From Bacteroidales bacterium (GTDB taxonomy: Bacteria > Bacteroidota > Bacteroidia > Bacteroidales > JAAYJT01): a stretch of DNA of 64,000 nt. Shown here piece after piece: positions 8,598 to 16,606 of this stretch. Position 1 is the first letter of the stretch. Each line of letters starts with the position of its first letter. The notes beneath the pieces were generated by a model. That model saw only the letters and a list, made by a program, of their open reading frames with translations. It was not told the DNA's origin and did no database searches. The stretch covers positions 1-64,000 of the forward strand of contig JACZJK010000005.1 of the NCBI GenBank assembly GCA_014860575.1. Direction: 5' to 3'. A program made the translations under genes and the position numbers.

Positions 8598-8670
8598 GCC
8601 ACTTTAGCTCAGTTGGTAGAGCAGCGCATTCGTAATGCGCGGGTCGGGGGTTCGAGTCCCCTGAGTGGCT
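8598..8670 (+). tRNA. tRNA-Thr (anticodon CGT)
   Basis: Acceptor GCCACTT/GAGTGGC with a terminal T-G pair, D arm GCTC/GAGC, anticodon stem GCGCA/TGCGC with loop TTCGTAA, T arm GGGGG-TTCGAGT-CCCCT, discriminator T. The anticodon CGT reads ACG. Confidence 0.95.
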
Positions 8671-8823
8671 CAATTTCAGATTTTTATACATTTTTCCTCA
8701 TCCTCCCTGCTGCTTAAATCATTGATTTTATCTTTTACCCGCTTGGGCCAAGTCATAATTTTGTAAATCAAGAATAAATTGCTGTTGCTGTTTTTGGTGT
8801 TACACCCGGTTGCTGTCAATTGA

Positions 8824-9120
8824 ATGACTCATGATTATGGGGTGAATTTATATAAGCAAAATGTGCCAGCAACTTTTGAAAACCCCATTATCATCAACTT
8901 CAACGGGTCGGCCTGGGACGAGGGCAGGAAAATGGCCAGCAATCCAAATTTCGATTTCAACACCATTGATATTCCCGCAAAATGCAAACTCATCACCGCC
9001 ATCGTCCGCAGCGATCGCTTCTGTGATGGTGCACTGATTGAGGCTTTTGAATCGGGGTTGATGCTGAGGATATTAACCTCGATCAAGGCTCAACTGGAAT
9101 CGGAATCAATAGATTCTTAG
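8824..9120 (+). CDS. Small unknown protein, possibly DUF6508-like
   Basis: A 98-residue soluble protein without signal peptide or membrane segment. The C-terminal half (LITAIVRSDRFCDGALIEAF, then ESGLMLRILTSI) reminds me of the DUF6508 family, where an R-x-[DE]-RFC-[DE]-G core precedes a helix with G-x-[LV]; this is recognition from memory. It lies alone between the tRNA cluster and a regulator remnant, a place where horizontally acquired fragments often settle. No function is proposed. Confidence 0.6.
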   Translation: MTHDYGVNLYKQNVPATFENPIIINFNGSAWDEGRKMASNPNFDFNTIDIPAKCKLITAIVRSDRFCDGALIEAFESGLMLRILTSIKAQLESESIDS

Positions 9121-9131
9121 AATACAACAAC

Positions 9132-9224
9132 TTACTTGTAGACGTCTGTCATTTTTTCAATTTTCGCCCGCATTTCCTCCCGCAGCGGAACCGGCTCCAG
9201 CACTTCAACCCCTTTGCGGCTGAA
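9132..9224 (-). pseudogene. C-terminal remnant of a WYL-domain transcriptional regulator
   Basis: Read on the minus strand, the last 30 codons before a TAA are FSRKGVEVLEPVPLREEMRA then KIEKMTDVYK. This fits the C-terminal end of WYL-domain (YafY-type) regulators, where VEVLEP-x-x-LREE is typical. Nothing upstream continues the frame as a regulator. It is too short to be a working protein and is best read as a gene relic beside the small unknown protein. Confidence 0.5.
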
Positions 9225-9324
9225 AAATAATCAAATCTGGGAAACAATGAAGCTTTTGATAAGATCAAAGAAATGGAGTAAACCCTGATGATTGTTTTGA
9301 AGGCGAGAATAATATCTTTGCAAA

Positions 9325-9912
9325 ATGATTTATAGTATTCTAATTGATCCCATGCTAAACTCTTCCCATACAAGGGCAGCTTCGCTTATAAAAGAACACA
9401 GCAATGTGCTGGATGTAGCTTGTGGCCCTGGAGCGCTTACATTGATGATAACAATGATTGCGGAAACCAAGGTAACCGGTATTGATCTTGATCCCAATAT
9501 GATCAAGTATGCTGAAAGGAAGGTGAGAAAGAAAGCCATAAGAAATGCTAGGTTTTTGCTGATGGATGCCACTGACCTCACTCAGTTCAATGATAAGGAA
9601 TTTGATGTAGCGGTCATTTCTCTGGCCCTTCATCAGTTTAGCCCTGAAGCTGGACTGAAAGTGCTACAGGAAATGAAAAGGGTCGCCAAAAGCATCATCA
9701 TTGTGGACTATGCCTATCCTATTAAAGCAGGATTCTACAGGTGGTTCACCTGGACGATTGAATGGCTTGCCGGAGGTGATCATTACTGTAACTTCAAACA
9801 GTATCAGAAAAATGGCGGAATGGATACTCTTCTTCATCAGGCCGGACTACGTGTCAAAGAGAGATATTTGCAAGGAAAGGGGACCTTGATGGTAAGTCTG
9901 TGTGAGTTTTGA
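9325..9912 (+). CDS. Class I SAM-dependent methyltransferase
   Basis: A 195-residue cytoplasmic protein with the Rossmann SAM-binding fold. Motif I is VLDVACGPGALT at about 30-41, followed by VTGIDLDPNMIKYAE (acidic motif II), FLLMDATDL (motif III) and FDVAVISLALHQF (motif IV), as in UbiE/type-11 methyltransferases. The substrate is unknown; the short C-terminal part gives no clue. It is monocistronic, convergent with the outer membrane protein gene that ends at 9950. Confidence 0.85.
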   Translation: MIYSILIDPMLNSSHTRAASLIKEHSNVLDVACGPGALTLMITMIAETKVTGIDLDPNMIKYAERKVRKKAIRNARFLLMDATDLTQFNDKEFDVAVISLALHQFSPEAGLKVLQEMKRVAKSIIIVDYAYPIKAGFYRWFTWTIEWLAGGDHYCNFKQYQKNGGMDTLLHQAGLRVKERYLQGKGTLMVSLCEF

Positions 9913-9949
9913 GATTAAACCTCATCTGTAAGCTCAACCCCAATCCAAA

Positions 9950-10693
9950 TCATTCAAACAAAAACCCTACAGTTACAGCAATCCGGTTGTAATGATTTTC
10001 AACTATTCTGGTGGTGCCTGGTTCCCATTCGCTGGTTGTCTTGTAGGATAATTTCTGAAAGCGATAGGCAATACTGAATGTGAAAGCTGAATTTTTTGAA
10101 ATTCCTGCCCTAATCCCAGCACCTACACTTAGCAAAGGCCCTCCGAAATTTCTTCTTACCAGGTTGCCCCAGTTGTTATTTGGATTTCGTTCAAGTGTTA
10201 TAGCATAGCCAGCCTGAGCAAGCAAATAGGGGGAAAAACCTGCATCATGAAAATAATACCTGGCATCAGCAAAGACAGGAACCACGCCCCAGTCAAAATA
10301 CTCATAGCCAATACCAACTCCTCCTGAAATGCCTGAATTGACCTTCATGCCGTGAACCATGGTCAAAGATGGAATTGGGAAATTTTCATATCCAAACAAG
10401 AGCCCAAAGCTGCTTATGTTTACATAACCTCTTTCTTTTGATGAAAAATATTTGTCGCCAAAATATCTTCCGGTGCTGTCAATCTCATGAGGTTCATAAA
10501 ACCATATACCACAATCATTGGATATTTTGAGACCCCGGATGCTGTCGTTCTGAATAATGTGACCGGTAACAACTGAACCATTTCTTAAATAAACGGCATC
10601 GCCACGAAGCTTTTGGGCTGCTACCCATTTGAACGGGAGCAGCCCAATAACCATAACGAGTATTAACCAAAAATTAAAGCGGGGAAAGCGCAC
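9950..10693 (-). CDS. Outer membrane beta-barrel protein
   Basis: A 247-residue protein with a signal peptide (about 1-26, ending WVAAQ). A short N-terminal domain with the sequence YLRNGSVVTGHII precedes alternating aromatic/small-residue strands that suggest an 8-10-strand barrel, ending in VGFLFE. The start appears to be GTG at 10693, since no ATG precedes the signal peptide. It begins 10 bases after the LVIVD lipoprotein gene, so it is the last gene of the ECF-sigma operon. Function is unknown. Confidence 0.75.
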   Translation of the reverse strand: MRFPRFNFWLILVMVIGLLPFKWVAAQKLRGDAVYLRNGSVVTGHIIQNDSIRGLKISNDCGIWFYEPHEIDSTGRYFGDKYFSSKERGYVNISSFGLLFGYENFPIPSLTMVHGMKVNSGISGGVGIGYEYFDWGVVPVFADARYYFHDAGFSPYLLAQAGYAITLERNPNNNWGNLVRRNFGGPLLSVGAGIRAGISKNSAFTFSIAYRFQKLSYKTTSEWEPGTTRIVENHYNRIAVTVGFLFE

Positions 10694-10703
10694 AATGCAA
10701 TAT

Positions 10704-12002
10704 TTATTGTTTTCGTGTTACCGTGATTGAACTGAGCAGAACAAGGTTGTTCAGATCAGTGTAATCATATTGATATAAACCATCAGCGCCAATCAGCATT
10801 AAAACACCGCCCAGCGGAATCACGTCGTAAGTTTTAATCCCGGGAAAATGAGCCAATTGGTGAAGATGGATATTCATCGGATCGGTAGCATCGTAAACTT
10901 TCAGACCGGCATCACCATCGCAGATAAACAGTACATTGTCATCAATGCCAAGTCCGTGGGGATTATACAAAGGGTATGTTTTTACTAAGAAGGGATTGGT
11001 AATGGATGAAATATCCACAACATCCAACTGATTGGTAAACCCGAAGCAATTATTACCTGAACGCAGGGTTACATAAGCGTAATTTCCTTGCACAGCTACC
11101 GGATCGCAGGAATTGATGTGGTCAAATGCTGAAATATAAACCGGATTGGCCGGATTGCTGAGTCCGTAAACCAGCATGCCTGTAGTGGTTCCAAGGAAAA
11201 GTTTGTTATCGTATGGGAAAATGGTTTCCACAACCCTATCAAGTGAGATTGAAGTTGAAGCTGCTATTCCGGGAATATTGGAAATATTGAAAAGCTTGAG
11301 CGCATTATTATGAACCGTATACATATAATCGTCAAAAATGGTGAAGCGGGCCATTGAGCCGCTAATCCCTGTGCCACCAGATGAGTTGAAGCTTAATTCC
11401 TGTGAGGCAAAGCGGGGTATGCCCATGCCATCAAACTGTACAAAATCCTTGTTATGACTTGAACCCCTTTCAATGGTTTCGGTATGTTCCTTTACTTCCC
11501 AGCCAACAACCACGCCTTTTGTGAAATCAAGTTCAGAAATTGGCAGGGCAATATCCATCGGCGGTAAAACATTTGGGAAAGCATTTTGCAAACGGTCCAC
11601 TTCTACCGGATTATTAGGATCGGTAATATCTATTGCCACCAGGTCAATATGGCTGTCGGCAAAGAGAATATTTCCGCGTATGGCCATGTCGTAATTTCCG
11701 GGAACCTGGATGAAAGCGATAACATTTGGTGAAGATGGATTGGTGTTGTCAATCACATGGATGCCTGCCCCGGTTTCATTGATATATAGCAGGTTGTCTT
11801 TGAAATATATTTTGCCGGGACTGTTGAGTTGCCTGGCAGGTTCCTTTTTCACTGAGCCTCTGAACTCTTCAAAGCTCATATAAACAGGAACATTGGCGGT
11901 GTAGGTAACTTTTTCGTAAACCTTATCCTGGCAGCCGCTCAGAAACACTATAAAGAGCAGCACTGATGAAAGAAGCGCAGGAACTAATTTTTTCGTTTTC
12001 AT
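10704..12002 (-). CDS. LVIVD-repeat lipoprotein
   Basis: A 432-residue lipoprotein with signal and lipobox FLSGC at about 20-24. The mature part is built of repeated strands of the type YIN..GAGIHVIDNTNPSSP, LVAIDITDPNNPVEVDRL, LDVVDISSITNPF and LKVYDATDPMN. This is the LVIVD pattern, expected to form a beta-propeller outside the inner membrane. No catalytic residues stand out. It lies between the anti-sigma barrel protein and an outer membrane protein in one minus-strand run, which suggests an envelope role controlled by the ECF factor at 13360. Confidence 0.82.
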   Translation of the reverse strand: MKTKKLVPALLSSVLLFIVFLSGCQDKVYEKVTYTANVPVYMSFEEFRGSVKKEPARQLNSPGKIYFKDNLLYINETGAGIHVIDNTNPSSPNVIAFIQVPGNYDMAIRGNILFADSHIDLVAIDITDPNNPVEVDRLQNAFPNVLPPMDIALPISELDFTKGVVVGWEVKEHTETIERGSSHNKDFVQFDGMGIPRFASQELSFNSSGGTGISGSMARFTIFDDYMYTVHNNALKLFNISNIPGIAASTSISLDRVVETIFPYDNKLFLGTTTGMLVYGLSNPANPVYISAFDHINSCDPVAVQGNYAYVTLRSGNNCFGFTNQLDVVDISSITNPFLVKTYPLYNPHGLGIDDNVLFICDGDAGLKVYDATDPMNIHLHQLAHFPGIKTYDVIPLGGVLMLIGADGLYQYDYTDLNNLVLLSSITVTRKQ

Positions 12003-12073
12003 GGATATTGATTTTAAAATTGGTTCTTCGATTTATAGTAAATAAATGAATCGTTATGAAGTATCAAAAAACG

Positions 12074-13357
12074 TTAAAGTTGAAATTTCAAACCTGTTTG
12101 CAGCGAAGGCCAGATTGCGCTGGAACTCCTGATGTTGTAAGGTTGTGTCTGGTTCAAGAAAAAGACCTGAAGGCCAGGCTGGGCATACAAACTTAACAAT
12201 TTGCTTAAGCGGTATTCAAAGCCAATGGCAGTGAGCGATGAAACCTGAACTCCTTCAGCCATATAAATACCTTGTTCAGTGCTTTTCAACACCTCCGAAA
12301 CAAACATGTTGGTAGTATAACGAACCCTTATTGCTTTTTCAATTACCGCACCCTGAGATATATACATTCCAAACCGCTGTCCCTGAATCATGTTGAGTCT
12401 GATGGATACCGGTAGCCCAATATAATTCACTTCACTGCTGTAAAGGGTATATTCATCATTCTGCAGATTGGTTCTACTCGATGATTTCAGCTTGGTGTAC
12501 AACAAACCGGATTCCATGCCCCAATTTTCGGAGAAGCTTCTGTGAATCAATAACCCAAAGGTAATGGGTTGTGAGTGCACAGTGTTTTCAACACTCGAAA
12601 AGTCTCTCGTTTCAGTTGAAAGTTTGGCCGAAAAAGGATCACCGCCAAAATTCGCATCCAAATTATCATAAGCCTCTGATGCGTCGGTAACTGCCTGACC
12701 CTGTATGGTTCCATAGCCTAAAGCCAGTTGCCATTTCTTCTCTTCAGGTTTTTCGGGAAGAAATTCTTCCGTAGCCAGCAGGCGTTCGACTTCTTCCAGT
12801 GCCGGAAGTTTTTGTTCAGCAACTACGGGTTCAGATTGAACCGCAATTTCAATGGGATCTGTTATTGTCAGATCTCCTGTGTAATCATCAACAGGTGGCT
12901 CCGGTTTTGGAGTAGGTTCGTTAATTTCAGCTAGCGAAGGATCAGATGATTTTTCTCTGGAAACTTCTGGTTTAAGTTTGGACGGTTCTTTGGTCCGATC
13001 CGATCCGCTTACCTTTTCTTTAGTTTCCTTTATTATTGAAGGTGTTTTTTCGGCTATTGTGGTTTCAGGAACCAATTGAGTTGAGGTCTCGGGAGTTGCA
13101 TTTTCTGATTGATGCGAAACCCCAGAGGGATGTAACAATGCTGGGTCAGATGTACGGAACACCAGCCAACCGGTAACGCTGAAAAGCAAAAGTAATGAAG
13201 CAGCGGCGGCAAACCTGGCAAAAAGGATAATCCTCTTTTTGCGTTGCAAACCAGCTTCAATCCTGGACCAAACGGCTGGATCAGGCGATTGCATAAAATC
13301 CCCGAAAGATTCCCTGAATCCCTTTTCAAAACTGGTATGTCCGTTCTTTTCTGTCAT
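12074..13357 (-). CDS. Putative anti-sigma factor with periplasmic linker and outer membrane barrel
   Basis: A 427-residue protein in three parts. Residues 1-45 are a charged cytoplasmic segment of anti-sigma style (FRESFGDFMQSPDPAVWSRI). A single membrane helix follows at about 47-66 (FAAAASLLLLFSVTGWLVF). Then come about 130 residues rich in Pro, Glu, Ser and Thr, and a C-terminal barrel-like domain from about 205 (WQLALGYGTIQG to PSLQTGLKFQL). It starts 2 bases after the stop of the ECF sigma gene, so translation is probably coupled. The layout implies one polypeptide spanning from cytoplasm to outer membrane; the anti-sigma role is inferred from position and N-terminus. Confidence 0.7.
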   Translation of the reverse strand: MTEKNGHTSFEKGFRESFGDFMQSPDPAVWSRIEAGLQRKKRIILFARFAAAASLLLLFSVTGWLVFRTSDPALLHPSGVSHQSENATPETSTQLVPETTIAEKTPSIIKETKEKVSGSDRTKEPSKLKPEVSREKSSDPSLAEINEPTPKPEPPVDDYTGDLTITDPIEIAVQSEPVVAEQKLPALEEVERLLATEEFLPEKPEEKKWQLALGYGTIQGQAVTDASEAYDNLDANFGGDPFSAKLSTETRDFSSVENTVHSQPITFGLLIHRSFSENWGMESGLLYTKLKSSSRTNLQNDEYTLYSSEVNYIGLPVSIRLNMIQGQRFGMYISQGAVIEKAIRVRYTTNMFVSEVLKSTEQGIYMAEGVQVSSLTAIGFEYRLSKLLSLYAQPGLQVFFLNQTQPYNIRSSSAIWPSLQTGLKFQL

Positions 13358-13359
13358 TA

Positions 13360-13887
13360 TTAGTTGCGTTCACCTATTCTTTTCTGAAGCCAGACTTTTG
13401 CCCTGGCGTATTGCGATTTGGATGTGCCTTCACTGATTTTGAGCATTTCAGCAATTTCCTGGTGCGAGTATCCTTCAATGGCAAACAGGTTAAAAACCGC
13501 TCTGAAACCTGCCGGCAGTGATTGGATATGTTTCAACAACTCTGCAGTTGTAAGTTGTTTGAATGCATCCGGGAAATCATCGCTAACGGAATAAGCCGTC
13601 TCAATGTTCGCGCTGTGTTTCAGCACATCACTCTTTCTCAATATTTCAAGTGCGGCATTTACCATTATTCTCCGAACCCAGCCATCAATTGAACCTTCTG
13701 ATCTGTAGCTCTTAAGGTTCGTAAAAACCTTTATAAAGCCTTCCTGGAGAAAATCTTCCGCCATTTCAACATCCTCAGCATACCTCAGGCAAACACCCAG
13801 CATTTTGGGTGCGAAATACTCATAAAATTGCTTTTGAGCACTTCGCTTGCCATCAAGGCATCCTCTGATAAGTTGATCCATTTCCAT
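13360..13887 (-). CDS. ECF RNA polymerase sigma factor
   Basis: A 175-residue sigma-70 family protein with region 2 (LGVCLRYAEDVEMAEDFLQE then GFIKVFTNL) and region 4 (LPAGFRAVFNLFAIEGYSHQ then EIAEMLKISEGTSKSQYARA) typical of ECF factors. It directs RNA polymerase to promoters of an envelope regulon and is usually held by a membrane anti-sigma factor. It is first in a run with the anti-sigma barrel protein, the LVIVD lipoprotein and the outer membrane protein. An ECF-like promoter motif lies upstream at 13925-13953. Confidence 0.92.
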   Translation of the reverse strand: MEMDQLIRGCLDGKRSAQKQFYEYFAPKMLGVCLRYAEDVEMAEDFLQEGFIKVFTNLKSYRSEGSIDGWVRRIMVNAALEILRKSDVLKHSANIETAYSVSDDFPDAFKQLTTAELLKHIQSLPAGFRAVFNLFAIEGYSHQEIAEMLKISEGTSKSQYARAKVWLQKRIGERN

Positions 13888-13924
13888 CAGAGGATTGTAT
13901 TGCTTAATGTTTTAACGTATGATA

Positions 13925-13953
13925 CATGATGCAGCGGGGCATCAAAAGGTTGC
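13925..13953 (-). promoter_or_regulatory. Candidate ECF promoter upstream of sigma gene
   Basis: On the minus strand GCAACC, then a T-run, then after 14 bases TGCATCATG. The AACC core and 14-base gap echo the clearer motif GGTAACC-N14-GCTATATG ahead of the second sigma factor and the CDCL genes. Autoregulation is inferred. Confidence 0.4.
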
Positions 13954-14039
13954 ATCGTATGGCTGCTAAGGTAAATTATCTTCATGTTGTTGCATCCGGG
14001 GTTCGCACAGGATTATAACGAAGAAGACAGGAAATTATC

Positions 14040-14600
14040 TTATGGCTTCGACCTTTTAATTCCGTTTCGCCGCCATAGAAAGAAACCTGTGATGGAAAGT
14101 GTGAGCAAAGATAATCCCATAAGGGTTATATAGGTAAGCTTAAAGTATTCATTATTTATCCCCAGCCAGCGGTCAATGAATGAACCATCGTGCAGGTGCT
14201 CAATCAGATCCGACCAGCGCTTGCCAACATAAAGCACGCTACCCGTACTGGCATCAAGCTGTATTTCTGTCAAATGGTTTTCGAACACAAATTTCACCAT
14301 CCCTTTGTCTGGACGGGCATCAATCCGGGCAATGGTAGCTGAAATATTTTCTGAAACCGAATCATGCCAAACGCTTAAAGCAATTGTGCTCAGACTATCA
14401 AAGCTTAGCCATTCATTAATATTGGTTGAACTTCCTGACTTACTTTCCGGCAAGATCACTCCGGCGCTATGTTTTTTCCAGCCCAATAAAATTCCAGTGC
14501 CAGAAAGAATCAGAAAAAAAAATAGAAATATAATAGCAAAGATGCGATGGGTTTTACGGTGTAATTTCAGATTATTGTTGCCTTGCTTCTTACTTTTCAT
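14040..14600 (-). CDS. PepSY-associated membrane protein
   Basis: A 186-residue protein with two membrane helices, about 20-42 (IFAIIFLFFFLILSGTGILL) and 158-178 (LTYITLMGLSLLTLSITGFF), flanking a periplasmic PepSY-like segment (ITEIQLDASTG-type strand seen as LTEIQLDASTGSVLY). Helix-PepSY-helix proteins of this kind often accompany iron uptake or flavin reductase systems. The HRKTHRIFAI start and LEH-LHDGSF segment are typical. The start is the ATG at 14600; the TTG one codon earlier is ignored. It stands alone, divergent from the gamma-glutamyltransferase gene. Confidence 0.75.
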   Translation of the reverse strand: MKSKKQGNNNLKLHRKTHRIFAIIFLFFFLILSGTGILLGWKKHSAGVILPESKSGSSTNINEWLSFDSLSTIALSVWHDSVSENISATIARIDARPDKGMVKFVFENHLTEIQLDASTGSVLYVGKRWSDLIEHLHDGSFIDRWLGINNEYFKLTYITLMGLSLLTLSITGFFLWRRNGIKRSKP

Positions 14601-14722
14601 CAATTAGCGGATCTGGGAATAGATGTGATTCGTTTGCAAAAGTAAGACTTCTCCTGCGGTATTATTGGAATTTACTACTTTTAGGGTTTCAACCTGCTAC
14701 TTGTCTTACAAAACTGAAACCC

Positions 14723-16414
14723 ATGAAAATATTCTCATTATTAGTCATAGCCATGCTTATGATACAATTTTCAAATGCGCAGGATCGCGTTACCGGTAAA
14801 AGTTTCGCCACCCGGTCCGAAGTAATTGCCGCCAACGGAATGGCGGCAACCAGTCATCCATTGGCAACACAAATTGCGCTTGATATCCTCAAGCAAGGCG
14901 GCAGCGCTGTGGATGCAGCCATTGCAGCCAATGCTGCTTTAGGTTTGATGGAGCCCACCGGCTGTGGGATTGGTGGTGATCTGTATGCTATCGTTTGGGA
15001 CGCCAACACACAAAAATTATACGGCTTGAATGCTTCCGGAAGATCACCGCAATCATTATCACTTGAATATTTCCGTGAAAAAGAAATCAAGCGAATTCCC
15101 GCTTATGGCCCGCTGCCTGTTTCGGTTCCCGGTTGCGTGGATGGCTGGTTCGAACTCCATCAAAAATTTGGGAAGAAGCACATGAAAGAAATTCTTTCGC
15201 CTGCGATCAGATATGCCGAACAGGGGTTTCCTGTTACGGAACTGATTGCTCATTATCTACAGCGTGGTGTAAGCCTTCATGGTGAGAGGTTCCCCAATGT
15301 GTATGAAACCTATACGCAGGATGGGAAAAACATTCCGCAAAAAGGTGATATTTTTAAAAATCCCTGGCTTGCTGAAACCTACCGACGAATTGGTGCTTAC
15401 GGAAGGGATGAGTTTTATAAAGGAGAAACGGCAAAGGTGATGGTTGATTTTATTCTGGAGCAAGGTGGTTTTCTGAGTTTTGAAGATCTTGCAAACCACC
15501 ATTCCGATTGGGTTGAACCAGTTTCAATCAATTATCGTGGCTACGATGTATGGGAATTGCCTCCAAACGGACAAGGAATCGCCGCATTACAAATGCTGAA
15601 TATTTTGGAAGCTTATGATTTTACAAGCATTCCATTTGGCAGTGCCCGCCATATTCATTTGTTTGTTGAAGCCAAAAAACTGGCTTTTGAGGATCGCGCA
15701 AAATACTATGCCGATATGGATTTTGCAGATGTACCGGTTGAGTGGTTGATCTCAAAAGAATATGCTTCCCAACGCCGCTACCTTATTAATGAGGACCGTG
15801 CAGGAGTTTATGCTGCCGGTGAAAAGATGGATGGCGGAACAATTTACCTTACAGTAGCAGATATAGATGGCAATATGGTTTCGTTGATCCAGAGTAATTA
15901 CCGCGGTCTCGGCTCTGGCATGGTTCCTCCGAAGCTTGGTTTTATGTTACAAAACCGGGGCGAACTTTTCAGTCTGGATGAAAACCACGCAAATGTTTTT
16001 GCCCCAGGCAAGCGGCCGTTTCATACGATCATCCCGGCCTTTGTTACAAAAGATGGTGATCCTTTCATGGCTTTTGGTGTGATGGGTGGAGATTTTCAGC
16101 CGCTGGGCCATGTTCAGATATTGATGAACATCATTGATTTCGGCATGAACCTTCAGGAGGCCGGCGATGCTCCACGCATCAGCCACAACGGCTTATCCGA
16201 TCCCATTGGTTTGCCAAATCCCGGCAGGGGAGAGGTGGAACTTGAAACCGGATTTGACTATGAATCCATTCGTGAACTGATGCGGATGGGGCACAAGGTT
16301 GTTTTTATGGACGGAGGCTTTGGCGGTTACCAGGCCATCAAATATGATAAGGAAAGAAAAATCTATTTCGGCGCAAGCGAATCAAGGAAGGACGGGCAGG
16401 CAGCAGGATTCTAA
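14723..16414 (+). CDS. ggt: Gamma-glutamyltransferase family protein (Ntn hydrolase)
   Basis: A 563-residue exported enzyme with signal peptide 1-19 (ending FSNAQ). The N-terminal large-subunit marks are MAATSHPLAT, GGSAVDAAIAANAALGLMEP and GCGIGGDLYAI. The autoprocessing and nucleophile threonine is in GGTIYLTVADIDGN, the YwrD/acylase-like form of the motif rather than the TTHYS of E. coli GGT. The GGDFQPLGHVQ stretch near the C-terminus is also conserved. It would hydrolyse or transfer gamma-glutamyl groups, for example from glutathione, in the periplasm. It is convergent with the efflux operon and shares its terminator region. Confidence 0.88.
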   Translation: MKIFSLLVIAMLMIQFSNAQDRVTGKSFATRSEVIAANGMAATSHPLATQIALDILKQGGSAVDAAIAANAALGLMEPTGCGIGGDLYAIVWDANTQKLYGLNASGRSPQSLSLEYFREKEIKRIPAYGPLPVSVPGCVDGWFELHQKFGKKHMKEILSPAIRYAEQGFPVTELIAHYLQRGVSLHGERFPNVYETYTQDGKNIPQKGDIFKNPWLAETYRRIGAYGRDEFYKGETAKVMVDFILEQGGFLSFEDLANHHSDWVEPVSINYRGYDVWELPPNGQGIAALQMLNILEAYDFTSIPFGSARHIHLFVEAKKLAFEDRAKYYADMDFADVPVEWLISKEYASQRRYLINEDRAGVYAAGEKMDGGTIYLTVADIDGNMVSLIQSNYRGLGSGMVPPKLGFMLQNRGELFSLDENHANVFAPGKRPFHTIIPAFVTKDGDPFMAFGVMGGDFQPLGHVQILMNIIDFGMNLQEAGDAPRISHNGLSDPIGLPNPGRGEVELETGFDYESIRELMRMGHKVVFMDGGFGGYQAIKYDKERKIYFGASESRKDGQAAGF

Positions 16415-16518
16415 TATTTGCGATCACAGAACTTATCTCTCGTGGCTGATTTATGGTCATTGCTTTAAAGTAGCAATGAATACACGAATAGAATCTATAA
16501 TTCGTGGCATTATGGGAA

Positions 16519-16550
16519 AACCCCGCCGGCACCTGAGCACCAGCGGGGTT
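16519..16550. terminator. Bidirectional terminator-like hairpin
   Basis: AACCCCGC (16519-16526) pairs perfectly with GCGGGGTT (16543-16550) between the convergent gamma-glutamyltransferase and RND genes. Confidence 0.6.
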
Positions 16551-16606
16551 AATCATCAATCATCGTATAGCAAAATGGAGTTAGTTTTAGATTTTCTGCG
16601 GTTGTG

